Part shown: positions 22,294 through 30,330 of the stretch, piece after piece
Position numbering within the stretch: position 1 is the stretch's first letter
How the letters are laid out: every line of letters begins with the position of its first letter
Source of the DNA: Chloroflexota bacterium
GTDB taxonomy: Bacteria > Chloroflexota > Anaerolineae > Aggregatilineales > Phototrophicaceae
Length of the DNA stretch: 34,179 bases
Assembly: GCA_009840575.1 (NCBI GenBank)
Contig: VXNO01000102.1
Location: forward strand, 1 to 34,179
Direction of reading: 5' to 3'
Translations under genes and position numbers: made by a program
The notes under the pieces: model-generated
Seen by the model: the letters and a program-made list of their open reading frames with translations, nothing else
The model's database searches: none
Told to the model about the DNA's origin: nothing

Positions 22294-23205
22294 ATGCTGC
22301 AATCGCCCAGCCTCTTTTTTTCGACCGCCGACTTGCAACTGGCGCGCGATAATCTCCAGCGCGAACCAGTCAAAAGCGCTGCGGCAATGCTGGATGCGCC
22401 ACCCGGCGAGCCACTTGCCAAGGCGCAGGCGCTGGCGCTGCGTTATGCCCTGCGCGGGGAGCGTGAAGATGGCTTTGCGGCCTTGGTGGCTTTGGGCGAG
22501 CTTGAGCCAGCCACTGACGGCGCAGGGCTTTCCGCCCATCAGCAAGCGCTTGGCAAGCTGGCGACATTGGCGATGCTGCGGGATCTGCCGGGTGGCGACG
22601 CGGCGCTCAAAGACGAAGGCGCGCGGCTGCCGCTGCCTTTGCCCGCGGGCGATGCGCTGGGCGAGTTTTGGGCGGCTGCGGTTGCCATGGCGCGCGGCTG
22701 TCTGCTGGATGACGCAGCGCATCTCGACCGCGCCGCCACCAGCTACCGCCAGGCAATTGACCAGCGCATCCACCCCGAGGGCTACATCCGCGGACTGGTC
22801 GATATGGAACACAAGCGAGATGGCGCGCACACCTACCAACGGCAACTTTCCGCCACCTGCGCCTTAGCATTGATTGCAGAAATGGCTTTACAATGCGGGG
22901 TCAACCTGTGGACTTATGAAAAACGCGCGGTCAGCATCCATACCGCCGCCGTCTACACCCACTATTATTACCATTTTCCCGAGCGCTGGCCTTGGGGAGA
23001 TGGCTTGTCGCGGGTGCACACCGAAGCGGCAATGCGGCGCGAAGGCGCATTTTATGAGCTGGTCAACCGCCAACAGCCACCGCGCGGCATCGAGGCGCTT
23101 TTCGCCGAGCAGCGCCCGCTCTTCTGTGCCTATGCCGGCGGTTTGACCACCTTGACACATGGCGCGCCCCGCCCCAAAAAACGCCGCCGCTGGAAATTGT
23201 GGTGA
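22294..23205 (+). CDS. Unknown protein with weak alginate-lyase-like (alpha/alpha toroid) resemblance
   Basis: The 303-residue protein has helical repeats but no signal peptide. The region IHPEGYIRGLVDMEHKRDG, then YQRQLSATCALALIAEMA and CGVNLWTYEKRAVSIHTAA, resembles the catalytic part of the alginate lyase PL5-type alpha/alpha fold, in which a G-x-L-x-x-E-x-x-R pattern precedes an Ala/Leu-rich helix and a D-LW-Y segment. Here the order is similar but several positions differ, so an enzyme cannot be claimed with confidence. It begins 4 nt after the SdrD-like gene and ends with a basic RPKKRRRWKLW tail. It could act on a polysaccharide or be a non-catalytic relative. Confidence 0.55.
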   Translation: MLQSPSLFFSTADLQLARDNLQREPVKSAAAMLDAPPGEPLAKAQALALRYALRGEREDGFAALVALGELEPATDGAGLSAHQQALGKLATLAMLRDLPGGDAALKDEGARLPLPLPAGDALGEFWAAAVAMARGCLLDDAAHLDRAATSYRQAIDQRIHPEGYIRGLVDMEHKRDGAHTYQRQLSATCALALIAEMALQCGVNLWTYEKRAVSIHTAAVYTHYYYHFPERWPWGDGLSRVHTEAAMRREGAFYELVNRQQPPRGIEALFAEQRPLFCAYAGGLTTLTHGAPRPKKRRRWKLW

Positions 23206-23245
23206 TCCAAAGCACAACCATTTATTCGCATGGCTGTTTATCAAA

Positions 23246-23310
23246 CCCTCGGTGTACTCTCTAAACTCGGCGCACTCGGTGGTAAAACAATTGACGGAAT
23301 TGCCTTGTCT
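23246..23310. repeat. Dispersed repeat abutting the metal-importer promoter
   Basis: CCCTCGGTGTACTCTCTAAA is followed by CTCGGCGCACTCGGTGGTAA and AACAATTGACGGAATTGCCT. It matches 10155-10219 and 15001-15043 closely. The rest of the 179-nt gap holds the importer promoter. Confidence 0.8.
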
Positions 23311-23315
23311 GGCGC

Positions 23316-23350
23316 TTGACATGATATTTAAGCTAGACTAAAAATATAAT
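23316..23350 (+). promoter_or_regulatory. Metal-importer promoter with DtxR/MntR-like operator
   Basis: TTGACA at 23316-23321 is a perfect -35. A 17-bp spacer leads to TAAAAA (23339-23344), and a TATAAT follows at 23345-23350. The spacer contains TTTAAGCTAGACTAAA (23327-23342), an imperfect palindrome like the TTAGGCTAGCCTAA type bound by DtxR/MntR-family metal repressors. Binding there would block RNA polymerase when metal is plentiful. GAGGAG about 8 nt before the ATG is a strong ribosome-binding site. Confidence 0.6.
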
Positions 23351-23384
23351 TAGTATTGCTGAAAACATCTGAGGAGCGTTTTAT

Positions 23385-24407
23385 ATGTCGCAACATCGTT
23401 GGCTGCTGGCGCTGTGCTGCCTGCTGTTTTCCGCGCCCAGCCTGGCGACGGATGCCTCGCTGCGTATCGTCGCCACCACCACCCAAGCCGCCGATCTGGC
23501 GCAACGTCTTAGCGCGGGCGTCGATGGACTGCATATCACCCCGTTGATGGGCGCGGGCGTCGACCCGCACCTCTATCAACCGACAGAATCCGACATTGCC
23601 GCGATGAACCAGGCGCAGATGGTCATCTACAGTGGCTTGCACCTGGAAGGACAATTCGACACGGTCTTCGCGGCGCTGGCTGAGCAGGGCGTTGCCGTCT
23701 ATGCGCTAAGCGCGCCGGTCAAAGCGGCGGGCTTTATTATCGGCGGCTATGAGCTGTCTGAGGAGCTGACGAATGTGGATGATCCGCATTTTTGGTTTGA
23801 CCCGCGCAACTGGCAACTGACTGCGCAAGGGCTGGCTGAGCGCCTGGCGCTGCTCGACCCCGCCAATGCCGCCACCTACACAGCCAATGCCGCCGCCTAC
23901 AGCGAGCAGCTGCAATGGCTATTCGACTGGGCGGAAGCCGGTTTGACTTCAATTGCGGCGGGGCAACGTTACCTGGTTAGCTCGCACGATGCCTTCCAGT
24001 ATTTTGGCGCGGCATTCGGCTGGCAGTTGCAAGCCATCCAGGGTATCAGCACTGAAGACGAAGCTGGCGTCGGCGATATCCAGCAGACGGTCGACTTCGT
24101 CATCGCAAACGATATCCCCGTGCTTTTCGTCGAGAGCAGCGTGCCGCCCGATACCATTGAAGCGGTGCTGGCGGCACTAAGCGCGCAGGGGCAGGCAACG
24201 CGCATCGGCGTCCGCGAATTGTACGGCGATGCCATGGAAGCGCCGGGCAGCTTTGGCGGCACTTACATCGGCATGTTGGCGCAGAACGTCCTGACGATCA
24301 TGCAGTCCTACCAGTGCATGGACGCGCCGGTGGAAATCCCCGCCTGGCCCCCCGACCTGTTGCCAGCGCCGCCGCAGGAATTGTGGGATGCCGACTGCCA
24401 TGCCTGA
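23385..24407 (+). CDS. Manganese/zinc ABC transporter substrate-binding protein
   Basis: The 340-residue protein has a Sec signal peptide (residues 1-21, ending PSLA) and the cluster A-I metal-binding fold. Probable ligands are H62 in VDPHLY, H135 in DPHFWFD, a Glu at about 250 (LFVESS) or His201, and D282 in LYGDAM. The central [12 protein letters not shown] segment and the lack of a His-rich loop favour a manganese-type (MntA/TroA-like) receptor, but zinc is possible. It delivers metal to the permeases encoded next. It overlaps the ATPase gene by 20 nt. The DtxR/MntR-like operator upstream supports metal control. The absence of an obvious lipobox leaves its membrane attachment unclear. Confidence 0.9.
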   Translation: MSQHRWLLALCCLLFSAPSLATDASLRIVATTTQAADLAQRLSAGVDGLHITPLMGAGVDPHLYQPTESDIAAMNQAQMVIYSGLHLEGQFDTVFAALAEQGVAVYALSAPVKAAGFIIGGYELSEELTNVDDPHFWFDPRNWQLTAQGLAERLALLDPANAATYTANAAAYSEQLQWLFDWAEAGLTSIAAGQRYLVSSHDAFQYFGAAFGWQLQAIQGISTEDEAGVGDIQQTVDFVIANDIPVLFVESSVPPDTIEAVLAALSAQGQATRIGVRELYGDAMEAPGSFGGTYIGMLAQNVLTIMQSYQCMDAPVEIPAWPPDLLPAPPQELWDADCHA

Positions 24408-25170
24408 GCCGGGCGAGCCAGCGCTGCTCATTGACGACCTGACCGTCGCCTACGACCAGAAGCCCGCCATCTGGGATATTGACCTGGAGGTGCCGCGTGG
24501 CGCGCTGATGGCGATTGTGGGACCCAACGGCGCGGGCAAGAGCACCTTGATCAAAGCGGCGCTGAACTTGATCCCGCGGGCGGCAGGCTCGGTGCTTTTT
24601 CATGGGCAGCCCTACCAAGCGGCGCGGGGCATGGTCGGCTATGTGCCACAGCGCGGCAGCGTCGATTGGGATTTCCCCACCTCGGTGCTGGATGTCGTCA
24701 CCATGGGGCTGTATGGCAAGCTGGGCTGGCTGCGGCGACCCGGCCGACGGGAAAGAGAGCAGGCGCTGGCGGCGCTGGAGCAGGTTGATTTGCTTGACTA
24801 TGCCGGGCGACAAATCAGCCAGCTTTCCGGCGGGCAGCAGCAACGTACTTTCCTGGCGCGGGCATTGGTGCAAGACGCGCAGATTTATTTCATGGATGAG
24901 CCCTTCGCCGCGGTCGATGCCATTACCGAAGCCGCCATCATCAACATCCTGCGCGAGCTGAACAAACGCGGACGCACCGTGCTGGTCGTGCATCACGACT
25001 TGCAGACAGTCGCGGAATACTTTGATTGGCTGACGCTGCTGAATGTCGAGGTCATCGCTTCGGGGCGCACCAGCCAGGTTTTTACGCTGGATAATTTGCA
25101 GAAGACCTACGGCGGGCGCGTGAGCAGCTTGCATAGCGGGCAGATTTTGACGGCGGGGGGTGGCGCATGA
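24388..25170 (+). CDS. Manganese/zinc ABC transporter ATP-binding protein
   Basis: The 260-residue protein contains Walker A GPNGAGKS (45-52), the Q-loop YVPQRG, signature LSGGQ (146-150), Walker B IYFMDEP and the switch His in VVHHD. It powers metal import with the two permeases downstream. [10 protein letters not shown] is typical of the Mn/Zn family ATPases. The start at 24388 lies inside the binding-protein gene; a second ATG at 24400 is possible. It overlaps the first permease by 4 nt (ATGA). Confidence 0.93.
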   Translation: MPTAMPEPGEPALLIDDLTVAYDQKPAIWDIDLEVPRGALMAIVGPNGAGKSTLIKAALNLIPRAAGSVLFHGQPYQAARGMVGYVPQRGSVDWDFPTSVLDVVTMGLYGKLGWLRRPGRREREQALAALEQVDLLDYAGRQISQLSGGQQQRTFLARALVQDAQIYFMDEPFAAVDAITEAAIINILRELNKRGRTVLVVHHDLQTVAEYFDWLTLLNVEVIASGRTSQVFTLDNLQKTYGGRVSSLHSGQILTAGGGA

Positions 25171-26147
25171 CGGAGCGGCGAGCCTGGCGGCTGATGCTGG
25201 CACTGCTGGCGCTGGGTTTTTTGATGCTACCGCTGAGCCAGGCGCTCTTTGGCTTGCGGCTGACCTATACGGTGCGGGTGGTGGCGTTGGGCGGTTCGCT
25301 GCTGGGCGCATTAAGCGGCGCGGTGGGCTGCTTCGCGGTGCTGCGGCGGGAGAGTCTGCTGGGCGATGCGCTTTCGCACGCGGCGCTGCCCGGCGTGGCG
25401 ATTGGATTCTTGCTGGCGGGCAGGCAACTGGGCGCATTGCTGGTCGGCGCGGGCATCGCCAGTTGGCTGGGTCTGCGCCTGGTGGCGGCTATCCTGCGCA
25501 GTACGCGCATCAAGCAAGACGCGGCGCTGGGCATCGTGCTGGTTAGCTTTTTCGCGGCCGGCATCGCTTTATTAACCACCATCCAATCGCTGCCCGATGC
25601 CAGCCAAGCGGGCTTGGACAGCTTCATCTTTGGGCAGGCAGCCGCTATTATCGAAAGCGACATTGCGCTGCTGGGCGGCATCGGCCTGCTGGTGATGGTC
25701 TTGCTGGCGCTGTTTTGGAAAGAATTCAAGTTGCTCACCTTTGATGCCGATTTCGCTAGAGCCGACGGCTTGCGCAGCGGCTTGCTGGATGCGCTGCTGT
25801 CGACGCTCGTCGTCATTACTATCGTGCTGGGTTTGCAGTTGGCTGGCGTGATTTTGATGGTCGGCTTGTTGATAGCGCCCGCCATCGCCGCCCGACAATG
25901 GACGCATTCGCTGGAGCAGATGGTGCTGCTGGCGGCGGCATTGGGGGCATTCGCGGGTGGCAGCGGCGCGGTCATCAGCGCGCTGGATAGTGACATCCCC
26001 ACGGGCCCAATGATTATCGTGGTGGCTTTCGCGCTGGTCTTGCTGTCCATCACGTTGGCGCCGGGGCGTGGCCTACTCTGGAATCAACTGCGGCAACGCA
26101 AAAATCGCCGCCAGCTTCGTTCTCGCCGCCTGGAGTCTGGCGCATGA
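25167..26147 (+). CDS. Manganese/zinc ABC transporter permease, first subunit
   Basis: The 326-residue membrane protein has eight or nine hydrophobic segments. It carries the ABC-3 family features [20 protein letters not shown] (about 59-78) and [19 protein letters not shown], the loop that docks on the ATPase. It forms the membrane channel together with the second permease. ATGA overlaps link it to the ATPase before and the second permease after. The C-terminus is basic ([17 protein letters not shown]) and probably cytoplasmic. Confidence 0.92.
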   Translation: MTERRAWRLMLALLALGFLMLPLSQALFGLRLTYTVRVVALGGSLLGALSGAVGCFAVLRRESLLGDALSHAALPGVAIGFLLAGRQLGALLVGAGIASWLGLRLVAAILRSTRIKQDAALGIVLVSFFAAGIALLTTIQSLPDASQAGLDSFIFGQAAAIIESDIALLGGIGLLVMVLLALFWKEFKLLTFDADFARADGLRSGLLDALLSTLVVITIVLGLQLAGVILMVGLLIAPAIAARQWTHSLEQMVLLAAALGAFAGGSGAVISALDSDIPTGPMIIVVAFALVLLSITLAPGRGLLWNQLRQRKNRRQLRSRRLESGA

Positions 26148-27658
26148 TGGGGCTGGAGAGGGCGCTGATTGAACTGCTGCTCAACTTCGTAACCTTGGAG
26201 CAATTGAACGGCTTCTTGCGCTCGCCACAGCACACCGCCACCGTGGTCGGCTGCTTGATCGCCGTATGCGGGGCGCTGCTGGGCAGTTTTTTGTTGCTGC
26301 GCGGCTTATCGCTGACCAGCGATGCCATCAGCCACACCGTGCTGTTGGGCATCGTGCTGGCTTTTTTGCTGATGACGGGCGCGGGCTGGGAAGCCGATAC
26401 TTCTTCGCCCTGGCTGATCCTGGGCGCGGCGGCGGCTGGTGTGGGCACAGTCCTGCTGACCGAGTCGCTGCAACGTTCGGGGCTGGTGCGGCAGGACGCG
26501 GCGCTGGGTTTGGCATTCCCCTTGCTCTTCGCTATCGCTGTCATCCTGGTCTCGCGCTATGTGGACGATGTGCATATCGACGAGGACGCCGTGCTGGTGG
26601 GCGAGATTGGCTTGGCTTGGGCGAATACCAACAGCCATTGCTTCGCGCATTGCGAGCCGCTGATTATCACTCCCGAACACCCCGCTGCCCAAGCGACGCG
26701 CCAATGCGTCAACTGCCGCGAGCTGACTATCAGCCCCCGTGATGAACGGGCTGAATTTGTTTCGGTTTGTGGCAATTGCGGCGTCTATAGCCCGGCTCAA
26801 GCCTGGGGCGCGGGCTTGCTGGACGAAGCGCCGATGCTGGTCTTCTTCCCCAAGTCCATCGCTGTCATGCTGGTATTGACGGTCCTGACGGTGGGATTCA
26901 TCGCCGTCTTCTACAAGGAACTGAAGCTGACGACTTTTGATGCCGCGCTGGCGAAGTCGCTGGGATTCCACCCGGGCGCGCTGAGCCTGGCACTGATGGC
27001 TTTGGTCAGCCTGGTGGCGGTGGGCGCATTTGACGCGGTTGGCTCGATCCTAGTGGTCGCATTTTTCATCATCCCGCCAGCCGCTGCCTATTTGTTGACC
27101 GACCGCTTGTCGGGCATGCTGCTGCTTAGCCCATTGATTGGCGGGGCGGGCGCATTCTTCGGCTATGATCTGGCGCGTGGCCTGCTCTTTGGCATCTTCC
27201 CGATCGAGAAAGGCATCGCCGCGTTAAATACGGTCTTCGGCTTGAGCCTGCGCGAAGCCTGGGATTCTTCCATAAGCGCCTCCATGGTGCTGACGATGTT
27301 CCTGATTTTTGTACTGGTGTGGATTTTCTCGCCGCGCTATGGATTGCTCGCCTTGGCGGTCCGCCGCGCCAACAGCCGCCGCCGCTTTGAGCATCAGGTC
27401 GTCCTGGCGCATATCCACAATCATCAAGGCACGCCCAGCCATGCGATTGAGCTGCGCGCCTCTACCCTGCACCAGCACTTCCGCTGGACGCCGCAGAAGA
27501 TGAACCGTGTGATGATGCGGCTGCGCGCGCTGGGATTCGTCAGCCTGGAGGCGGGCAGCGCTATCTTGACGCCGCGCGGCGATGCCCATGTGCACGCCTT
27601 TCGCAAACACATGTTGGCTGTGCACAATATCCCCGATATCGATTCGGCGCAGCCATGA
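26144..27658 (+). CDS. Mn/Zn ABC permease with inserted Cys-pair segment and C-terminal winged-helix-like domain
   Basis: The 504-residue protein is far longer than ordinary ABC-3 permeases (about 270-300). The permease core shows RGLSLTSDAISHTVLLGIVL (53-72) and FYKELKLTTFDAALAKSLG (256-274). Between about 160 and 228 an insert carries CFAHC (C166, C170), CVNC (C188, C191) and CGNC (C209, C212), which looks like a zinc ribbon or other metal site. Residues about 411-495 form a soluble tail with TLHQHFRWTPQKMNRVMMRL then GFVSLEAGSAILTPRGDAHV, resembling the winged-helix and wing of DtxR-family proteins. Such permease-DtxR fusions are known; the Cys insert is unusual to me. ATGA overlaps join it to both neighbours. 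Confidence 0.85.
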   Translation: MMGLERALIELLLNFVTLEQLNGFLRSPQHTATVVGCLIAVCGALLGSFLLLRGLSLTSDAISHTVLLGIVLAFLLMTGAGWEADTSSPWLILGAAAAGVGTVLLTESLQRSGLVRQDAALGLAFPLLFAIAVILVSRYVDDVHIDEDAVLVGEIGLAWANTNSHCFAHCEPLIITPEHPAAQATRQCVNCRELTISPRDERAEFVSVCGNCGVYSPAQAWGAGLLDEAPMLVFFPKSIAVMLVLTVLTVGFIAVFYKELKLTTFDAALAKSLGFHPGALSLALMALVSLVAVGAFDAVGSILVVAFFIIPPAAAYLLTDRLSGMLLLSPLIGGAGAFFGYDLARGLLFGIFPIEKGIAALNTVFGLSLREAWDSSISASMVLTMFLIFVLVWIFSPRYGLLALAVRRANSRRRFEHQVVLAHIHNHQGTPSHAIELRASTLHQHFRWTPQKMNRVMMRLRALGFVSLEAGSAILTPRGDAHVHAFRKHMLAVHNIPDIDSAQP

Positions 27659-28665
27659 TTAGCTTGATCCTCACCGTGCTCAACGAAGGCGACAACATCC
27701 GCCAGTTGCTGGATTCGATCGCCGGGCAGACACGCTCCGCCGACGAGATTGTCATCGTCGATGGCGGCAGCAGCGATGATACCGTCGATATTGCGCGCAG
27801 TTATGCGGAGAGGCTGCCCCTGCGCCTGTTGGTTGCGGCCGGCTGCAACATCAGCCAGGGGCGCAATCTCGCCATTGCCGAAGCCCGCGGCGACATCATC
27901 GCTGTGACGGACGCCGGCGTGCGCTTGGCAGCGGATTGGCTGGAGGCAATCACCGCGCCGCTGCTGGCGGATGCTTCGCTGAGCGTGGCGGCTGGTTTCT
28001 TCCGCGCCGACCCGCAGACGCGTTTTGAAATCGCCTTGGGCGCGACTACCTTGCCGCTCGCCGACGAGATCGACGCCGGCAGTTTTTTGCCCAGCAGCCG
28101 CAGCATCGCCTTCCGCAAGCGCGCCGCCCTGGGCATCGACGGCTATCCCGAGTGGCTGGATTATTGCGAAGACCTGATCTTTGACCTGCGGCTGCGGCTG
28201 GCTGGCGAGCGCTTTGTTTTTGTGCCTGGGGCGCTTGCCTACTTTCGCCCACGAGCCAACCTGCGCAGCTACTTTCGCCAATACTATTTGTATGCCCGCG
28301 GCGATGGCAAAGCCGATTTGTGGCGGGCGCGGCACAGCCTTCGGTATGCGACCTATCTGATTCTCGCGCCGGGCATCGGACTGGCTGGCTGGCTGGCGCA
28401 TCCGCTGCTGTGGCTCGGCTGGCTGCTTGGCGGCATGGTCTATCTCTATCGTCCTTATCAGCGCTTGCCATTTTTAATGCGCGCTGTGGATAATCGCTCG
28501 CTGCGGACCTGGCTGCTTTGCATCGCCTGGATCCCGCTACTGCGGCTGGTGGGCGATGTGGCGAAGATGCTGGGTTATCCGCGGGGCTGGCTGTGGCGGC
28601 TGCGCCATAAACCTGCGAATTGGAAGCTGCCTACCCTGTCCCAAAGCGTCGGAGAGGGGAGCTAA
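27655..28665 (+). CDS. GT2 glycosyltransferase coupled to the metal importer operon
   Basis: The 336-residue protein begins MISLILTVLNEGDNIRQLLD and has IVDGGSSDDT (residues 34-43), typical of family 2 glycosyltransferases. An ED pair in YCEDLIFDLRLR and a later YLYARGDGKADLWR match GT2 catalytic regions. Two hydrophobic segments (about 232-260 and 280-300) anchor it in the membrane. It starts in an ATGA overlap with the metal permease, so it is co-translated, although no functional link is obvious. The final residues (LSQSVGEGS) are read through a repeat module, so the native end may be slightly earlier. The donor sugar is unknown. Confidence 0.85.
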   Translation: MISLILTVLNEGDNIRQLLDSIAGQTRSADEIVIVDGGSSDDTVDIARSYAERLPLRLLVAAGCNISQGRNLAIAEARGDIIAVTDAGVRLAADWLEAITAPLLADASLSVAAGFFRADPQTRFEIALGATTLPLADEIDAGSFLPSSRSIAFRKRAALGIDGYPEWLDYCEDLIFDLRLRLAGERFVFVPGALAYFRPRANLRSYFRQYYLYARGDGKADLWRARHSLRYATYLILAPGIGLAGWLAHPLLWLGWLLGGMVYLYRPYQRLPFLMRAVDNRSLRTWLLCIAWIPLLRLVGDVAKMLGYPRGWLWRLRHKPANWKLPTLSQSVGEGS

Positions 28666-28690
28666 CTTCAACGGGCTCGGGGTTTGAATC

Positions 28691-28757
28691 GGGCGAGTCA
28701 GCGCCTGTCCCACCTACACCGACCCTCTGTGGTGAATAATTTGCTGTCATTGCCCTG
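28691..28757. repeat. Dispersed repeat upstream of lexA
   Basis: GGGCGAGTCAGCGCCTGTCC is followed by CACCTACACCGACCCTCTGT and GGTGAATAATTTGCTGTCATTGCCCTG. The order matches 3874-3928. It ends about 19 nt before the lexA -35 box. The gap 28666-28835 contains this repeat and the lexA promoter only. Confidence 0.75.
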
Positions 28758-28775
28758 ATGGGAAAATTAGAACAT

Positions 28776-28804
28776 TTGATAGAATTCTATTATTCCTGTA
28801 TACT
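28776..28804 (+). promoter_or_regulatory. lexA promoter with palindromic operator
   Basis: TTGATA (28776-28781) and TATACT (28799-28804) are separated by exactly 17 bp. A perfect 12-bp palindrome, ATAGAATTCTAT (28779-28790), overlaps the -35 box and spacer, the position expected for an autoregulatory LexA site. The predicted transcription start near 28811 excludes the in-frame ATG at 28758. Confidence 0.7.
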
Positions 28805-28835
28805 GGAAGTAAGGATTGAGACAAGGGCAAGACGA

Positions 28836-29513
28836 ATGAAAAAATTTCAGCAGCTATCGGCGCGGCAACAGCGCATGTTGCGCTTTATGACAGCATTCGT
28901 GCGCGAGAACGGCTATCCGCCCAGCATCCGCGAGATTGGCGATGAATGCCATATCGGCTCGACCTCGGTGGTGAATTACAACCTGAACAAGCTGGTTGAT
29001 GCCGGCTTCATCGAGCGCTCAGGTCGGGTTTCGCGCGGTTTGCGCATCGTGCGCGGCATCCCCGATGTGGAGACGCCAACCAGGCTAGCTAGCAGCCAGC
29101 CGCTGCAAGTCGCGCTGGTCGGGCGCATTGCCGCTGGCGAGCCGATTTCGCTGCCCGATGATATCGCCCATCACATCGACGAAGACGATTACATTAGCGT
29201 GCCGCCGGCGCTGCTGGGCAATAGTGACGCCAGCGAAGTCTTCGCCTTGATGGTACGCGGCGATTCCATGATTGACGCCATGATCCAGAATGGCGACATC
29301 GTCATCCTGCGCCGGCAGAATACCGCCGATAATGGCGATATGGTGGCGGCTTGGCTGAAAGATGACAGCGAAACCACCCTCAAGCATTTCTATCGCCGCA
29401 ACAACATGATCGAGTTGCAGCCCGCCAACCCCGCCTATCAGCCACTGCAAGTCTTGCCCGGCAATTGCGAGATCAAAGGCAAGGTGCTTTCGGTGATGCG
29501 CGCTTACGCCTAG
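28836..29513 (+). CDS. lexA: LexA repressor
   Basis: The 225-residue protein has the N-terminal LexA winged helix (LSARQQRMLRFMTAFVRENG, then PPSIREIGDECHIGSTSVVN). It has the self-cleavage site Ala100-Gly101 in VGRIAAGEPI, catalytic Ser144 in VRGDSMIDAMIQNGD and Lys183 in TLKHFY. It represses SOS genes until RecA filaments trigger self-cleavage. The ATG at 28836 follows AAGGG with 8 nt spacing and lies downstream of the predicted transcription start; the frame opens earlier, at 28758, inside the promoter. The sequence has a somewhat long linker compared with Escherichia coli LexA. Its stop is part of CTAG, shared with the convergent transglycosylase gene. Confidence 0.95.
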   Translation: MKKFQQLSARQQRMLRFMTAFVRENGYPPSIREIGDECHIGSTSVVNYNLNKLVDAGFIERSGRVSRGLRIVRGIPDVETPTRLASSQPLQVALVGRIAAGEPISLPDDIAHHIDEDDYISVPPALLGNSDASEVFALMVRGDSMIDAMIQNGDIVILRRQNTADNGDMVAAWLKDDSETTLKHFYRRNNMIELQPANPAYQPLQVLPGNCEIKGKVLSVMRAYA

Positions 29514-30271
29514 CCCCCGCCAATGCCCAATTCCGCTTCGGCGCGCTGGCACAAGTGGGCTCCGCCAGCCGCCAGCCACTGCTCAATCGTGTCGCTCTCG
29601 GCGGCGCGGGCAGTTGCGTCGCTGTAGATGCCGACTCCCCAGCGATAATAAGCCTGCGTTTCGCGTGGCCAGCTTTCACGCGCTTGGCTGATGACGCTGG
29701 GTCCGCCGTTGTAACAAGCCAGCGCCAAGCCGACCACGCCGCCCGCAGCCCCCAGGCAATAATTCAAATAGTCGCCGCCGCGCCGCGCATTGGTATCCGG
29801 GTCGAGCATGTTCTCGCCCTCAGCGAAGTGAAAGGGCATCACTTGAAACAGCCCCCTGGCACCGGCGCTGCTGATGACATTGGGGTGCCCGCAGGATTCA
29901 ATCTGCATCACAGTCGCTAGCAAGCGCGCGTCCACATCCGAGCGCGCCGCCCATGCGCCGATTTCGCCTGACCAATGTTGCACCGAGGGCGCAAAGAACT
30001 CCGCTAGCTCGACCCGCTGCCCGGGCAGGGAGCGCAGCAGGAAACTCGCGGCGTCATCCCAAAGCGGCATCAAGGCCGACAGCAGAGCCAGCGCGATAAG
30101 CAGCCACAGCGGCACATAATAGACCTCGTCGCGCTTGATAATGCCCCGTCCGCCCCGCACCTGCGCCAGGCAAAATCGCAGCCAGCCGAGAAGAGTCCGC
30201 AAGCCTCGCCGCGTCCGCTGCCGCCAGCCCGGCTGCCCGCTCTTGTTTGCGCCTTGTGTCCGCGAAGTCAA
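29510..30271 (-). CDS. Membrane-anchored lytic transglycosylase, probable TTG start
   Basis: The 253-residue protein has a basic N-terminus, a membrane span at about 53-71 (VPLWLLIALALLSALMPLW) and an SLT domain. QIESCGHPNV contains the catalytic Glu (E125), SAGARGLFQVMP is the conserved GLxQ-type loop and ACYNGG is the third motif. It would cleave the MurNAc-GlcNAc bond of peptidoglycan outside the membrane. The frame is open to 30574, but that part is antisense to the methyltransferase fusion and to a repeat. AAAGG six nt before a TTG at 30271 gives the best start; the next in-frame ATG lies inside the membrane span. The stop shares CTAG with lexA. Confidence 0.8.
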   Translation of the reverse strand: MTSRTQGANKSGQPGWRQRTRRGLRTLLGWLRFCLAQVRGGRGIIKRDEVYYVPLWLLIALALLSALMPLWDDAASFLLRSLPGQRVELAEFFAPSVQHWSGEIGAWAARSDVDARLLATVMQIESCGHPNVISSAGARGLFQVMPFHFAEGENMLDPDTNARRGGDYLNYCLGAAGGVVGLALACYNGGPSVISQARESWPRETQAYYRWGVGIYSDATARAAESDTIEQWLAAGGAHLCQRAEAELGIGGG

Positions 30272-30277
30272 TTTGCA

Positions 30278-30282
30278 CCTTT
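30278..30282 (-). promoter_or_regulatory. Ribosome-binding site that decides the TTG start
   Basis: On the minus strand AAAGG is followed by TGCAAA and TTG at 30271-30269. There is no in-frame ATG between this point and the membrane segment. A -10-like TACTAT lies farther upstream at 30313-30318, consistent with a short leader. Confidence 0.5.
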
Positions 30283-30330
30283 CTTCGTCGCTGGAACTAC
30301 TCTGCGAATCCGATAGTAACACAGACAATC

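Noticed and set aside
25265..26053. Minus-strand 262-codon open frame
   Set aside because: Antisense shadow of the first metal permease; Ser/Ala/Thr-rich with no domain.
28758..28835. Longer LexA N-terminus starting at 28758
   Set aside because: It would begin upstream of the TTGATA/TATACT promoter, and LexA proteins start close to the LSxRQ helix.
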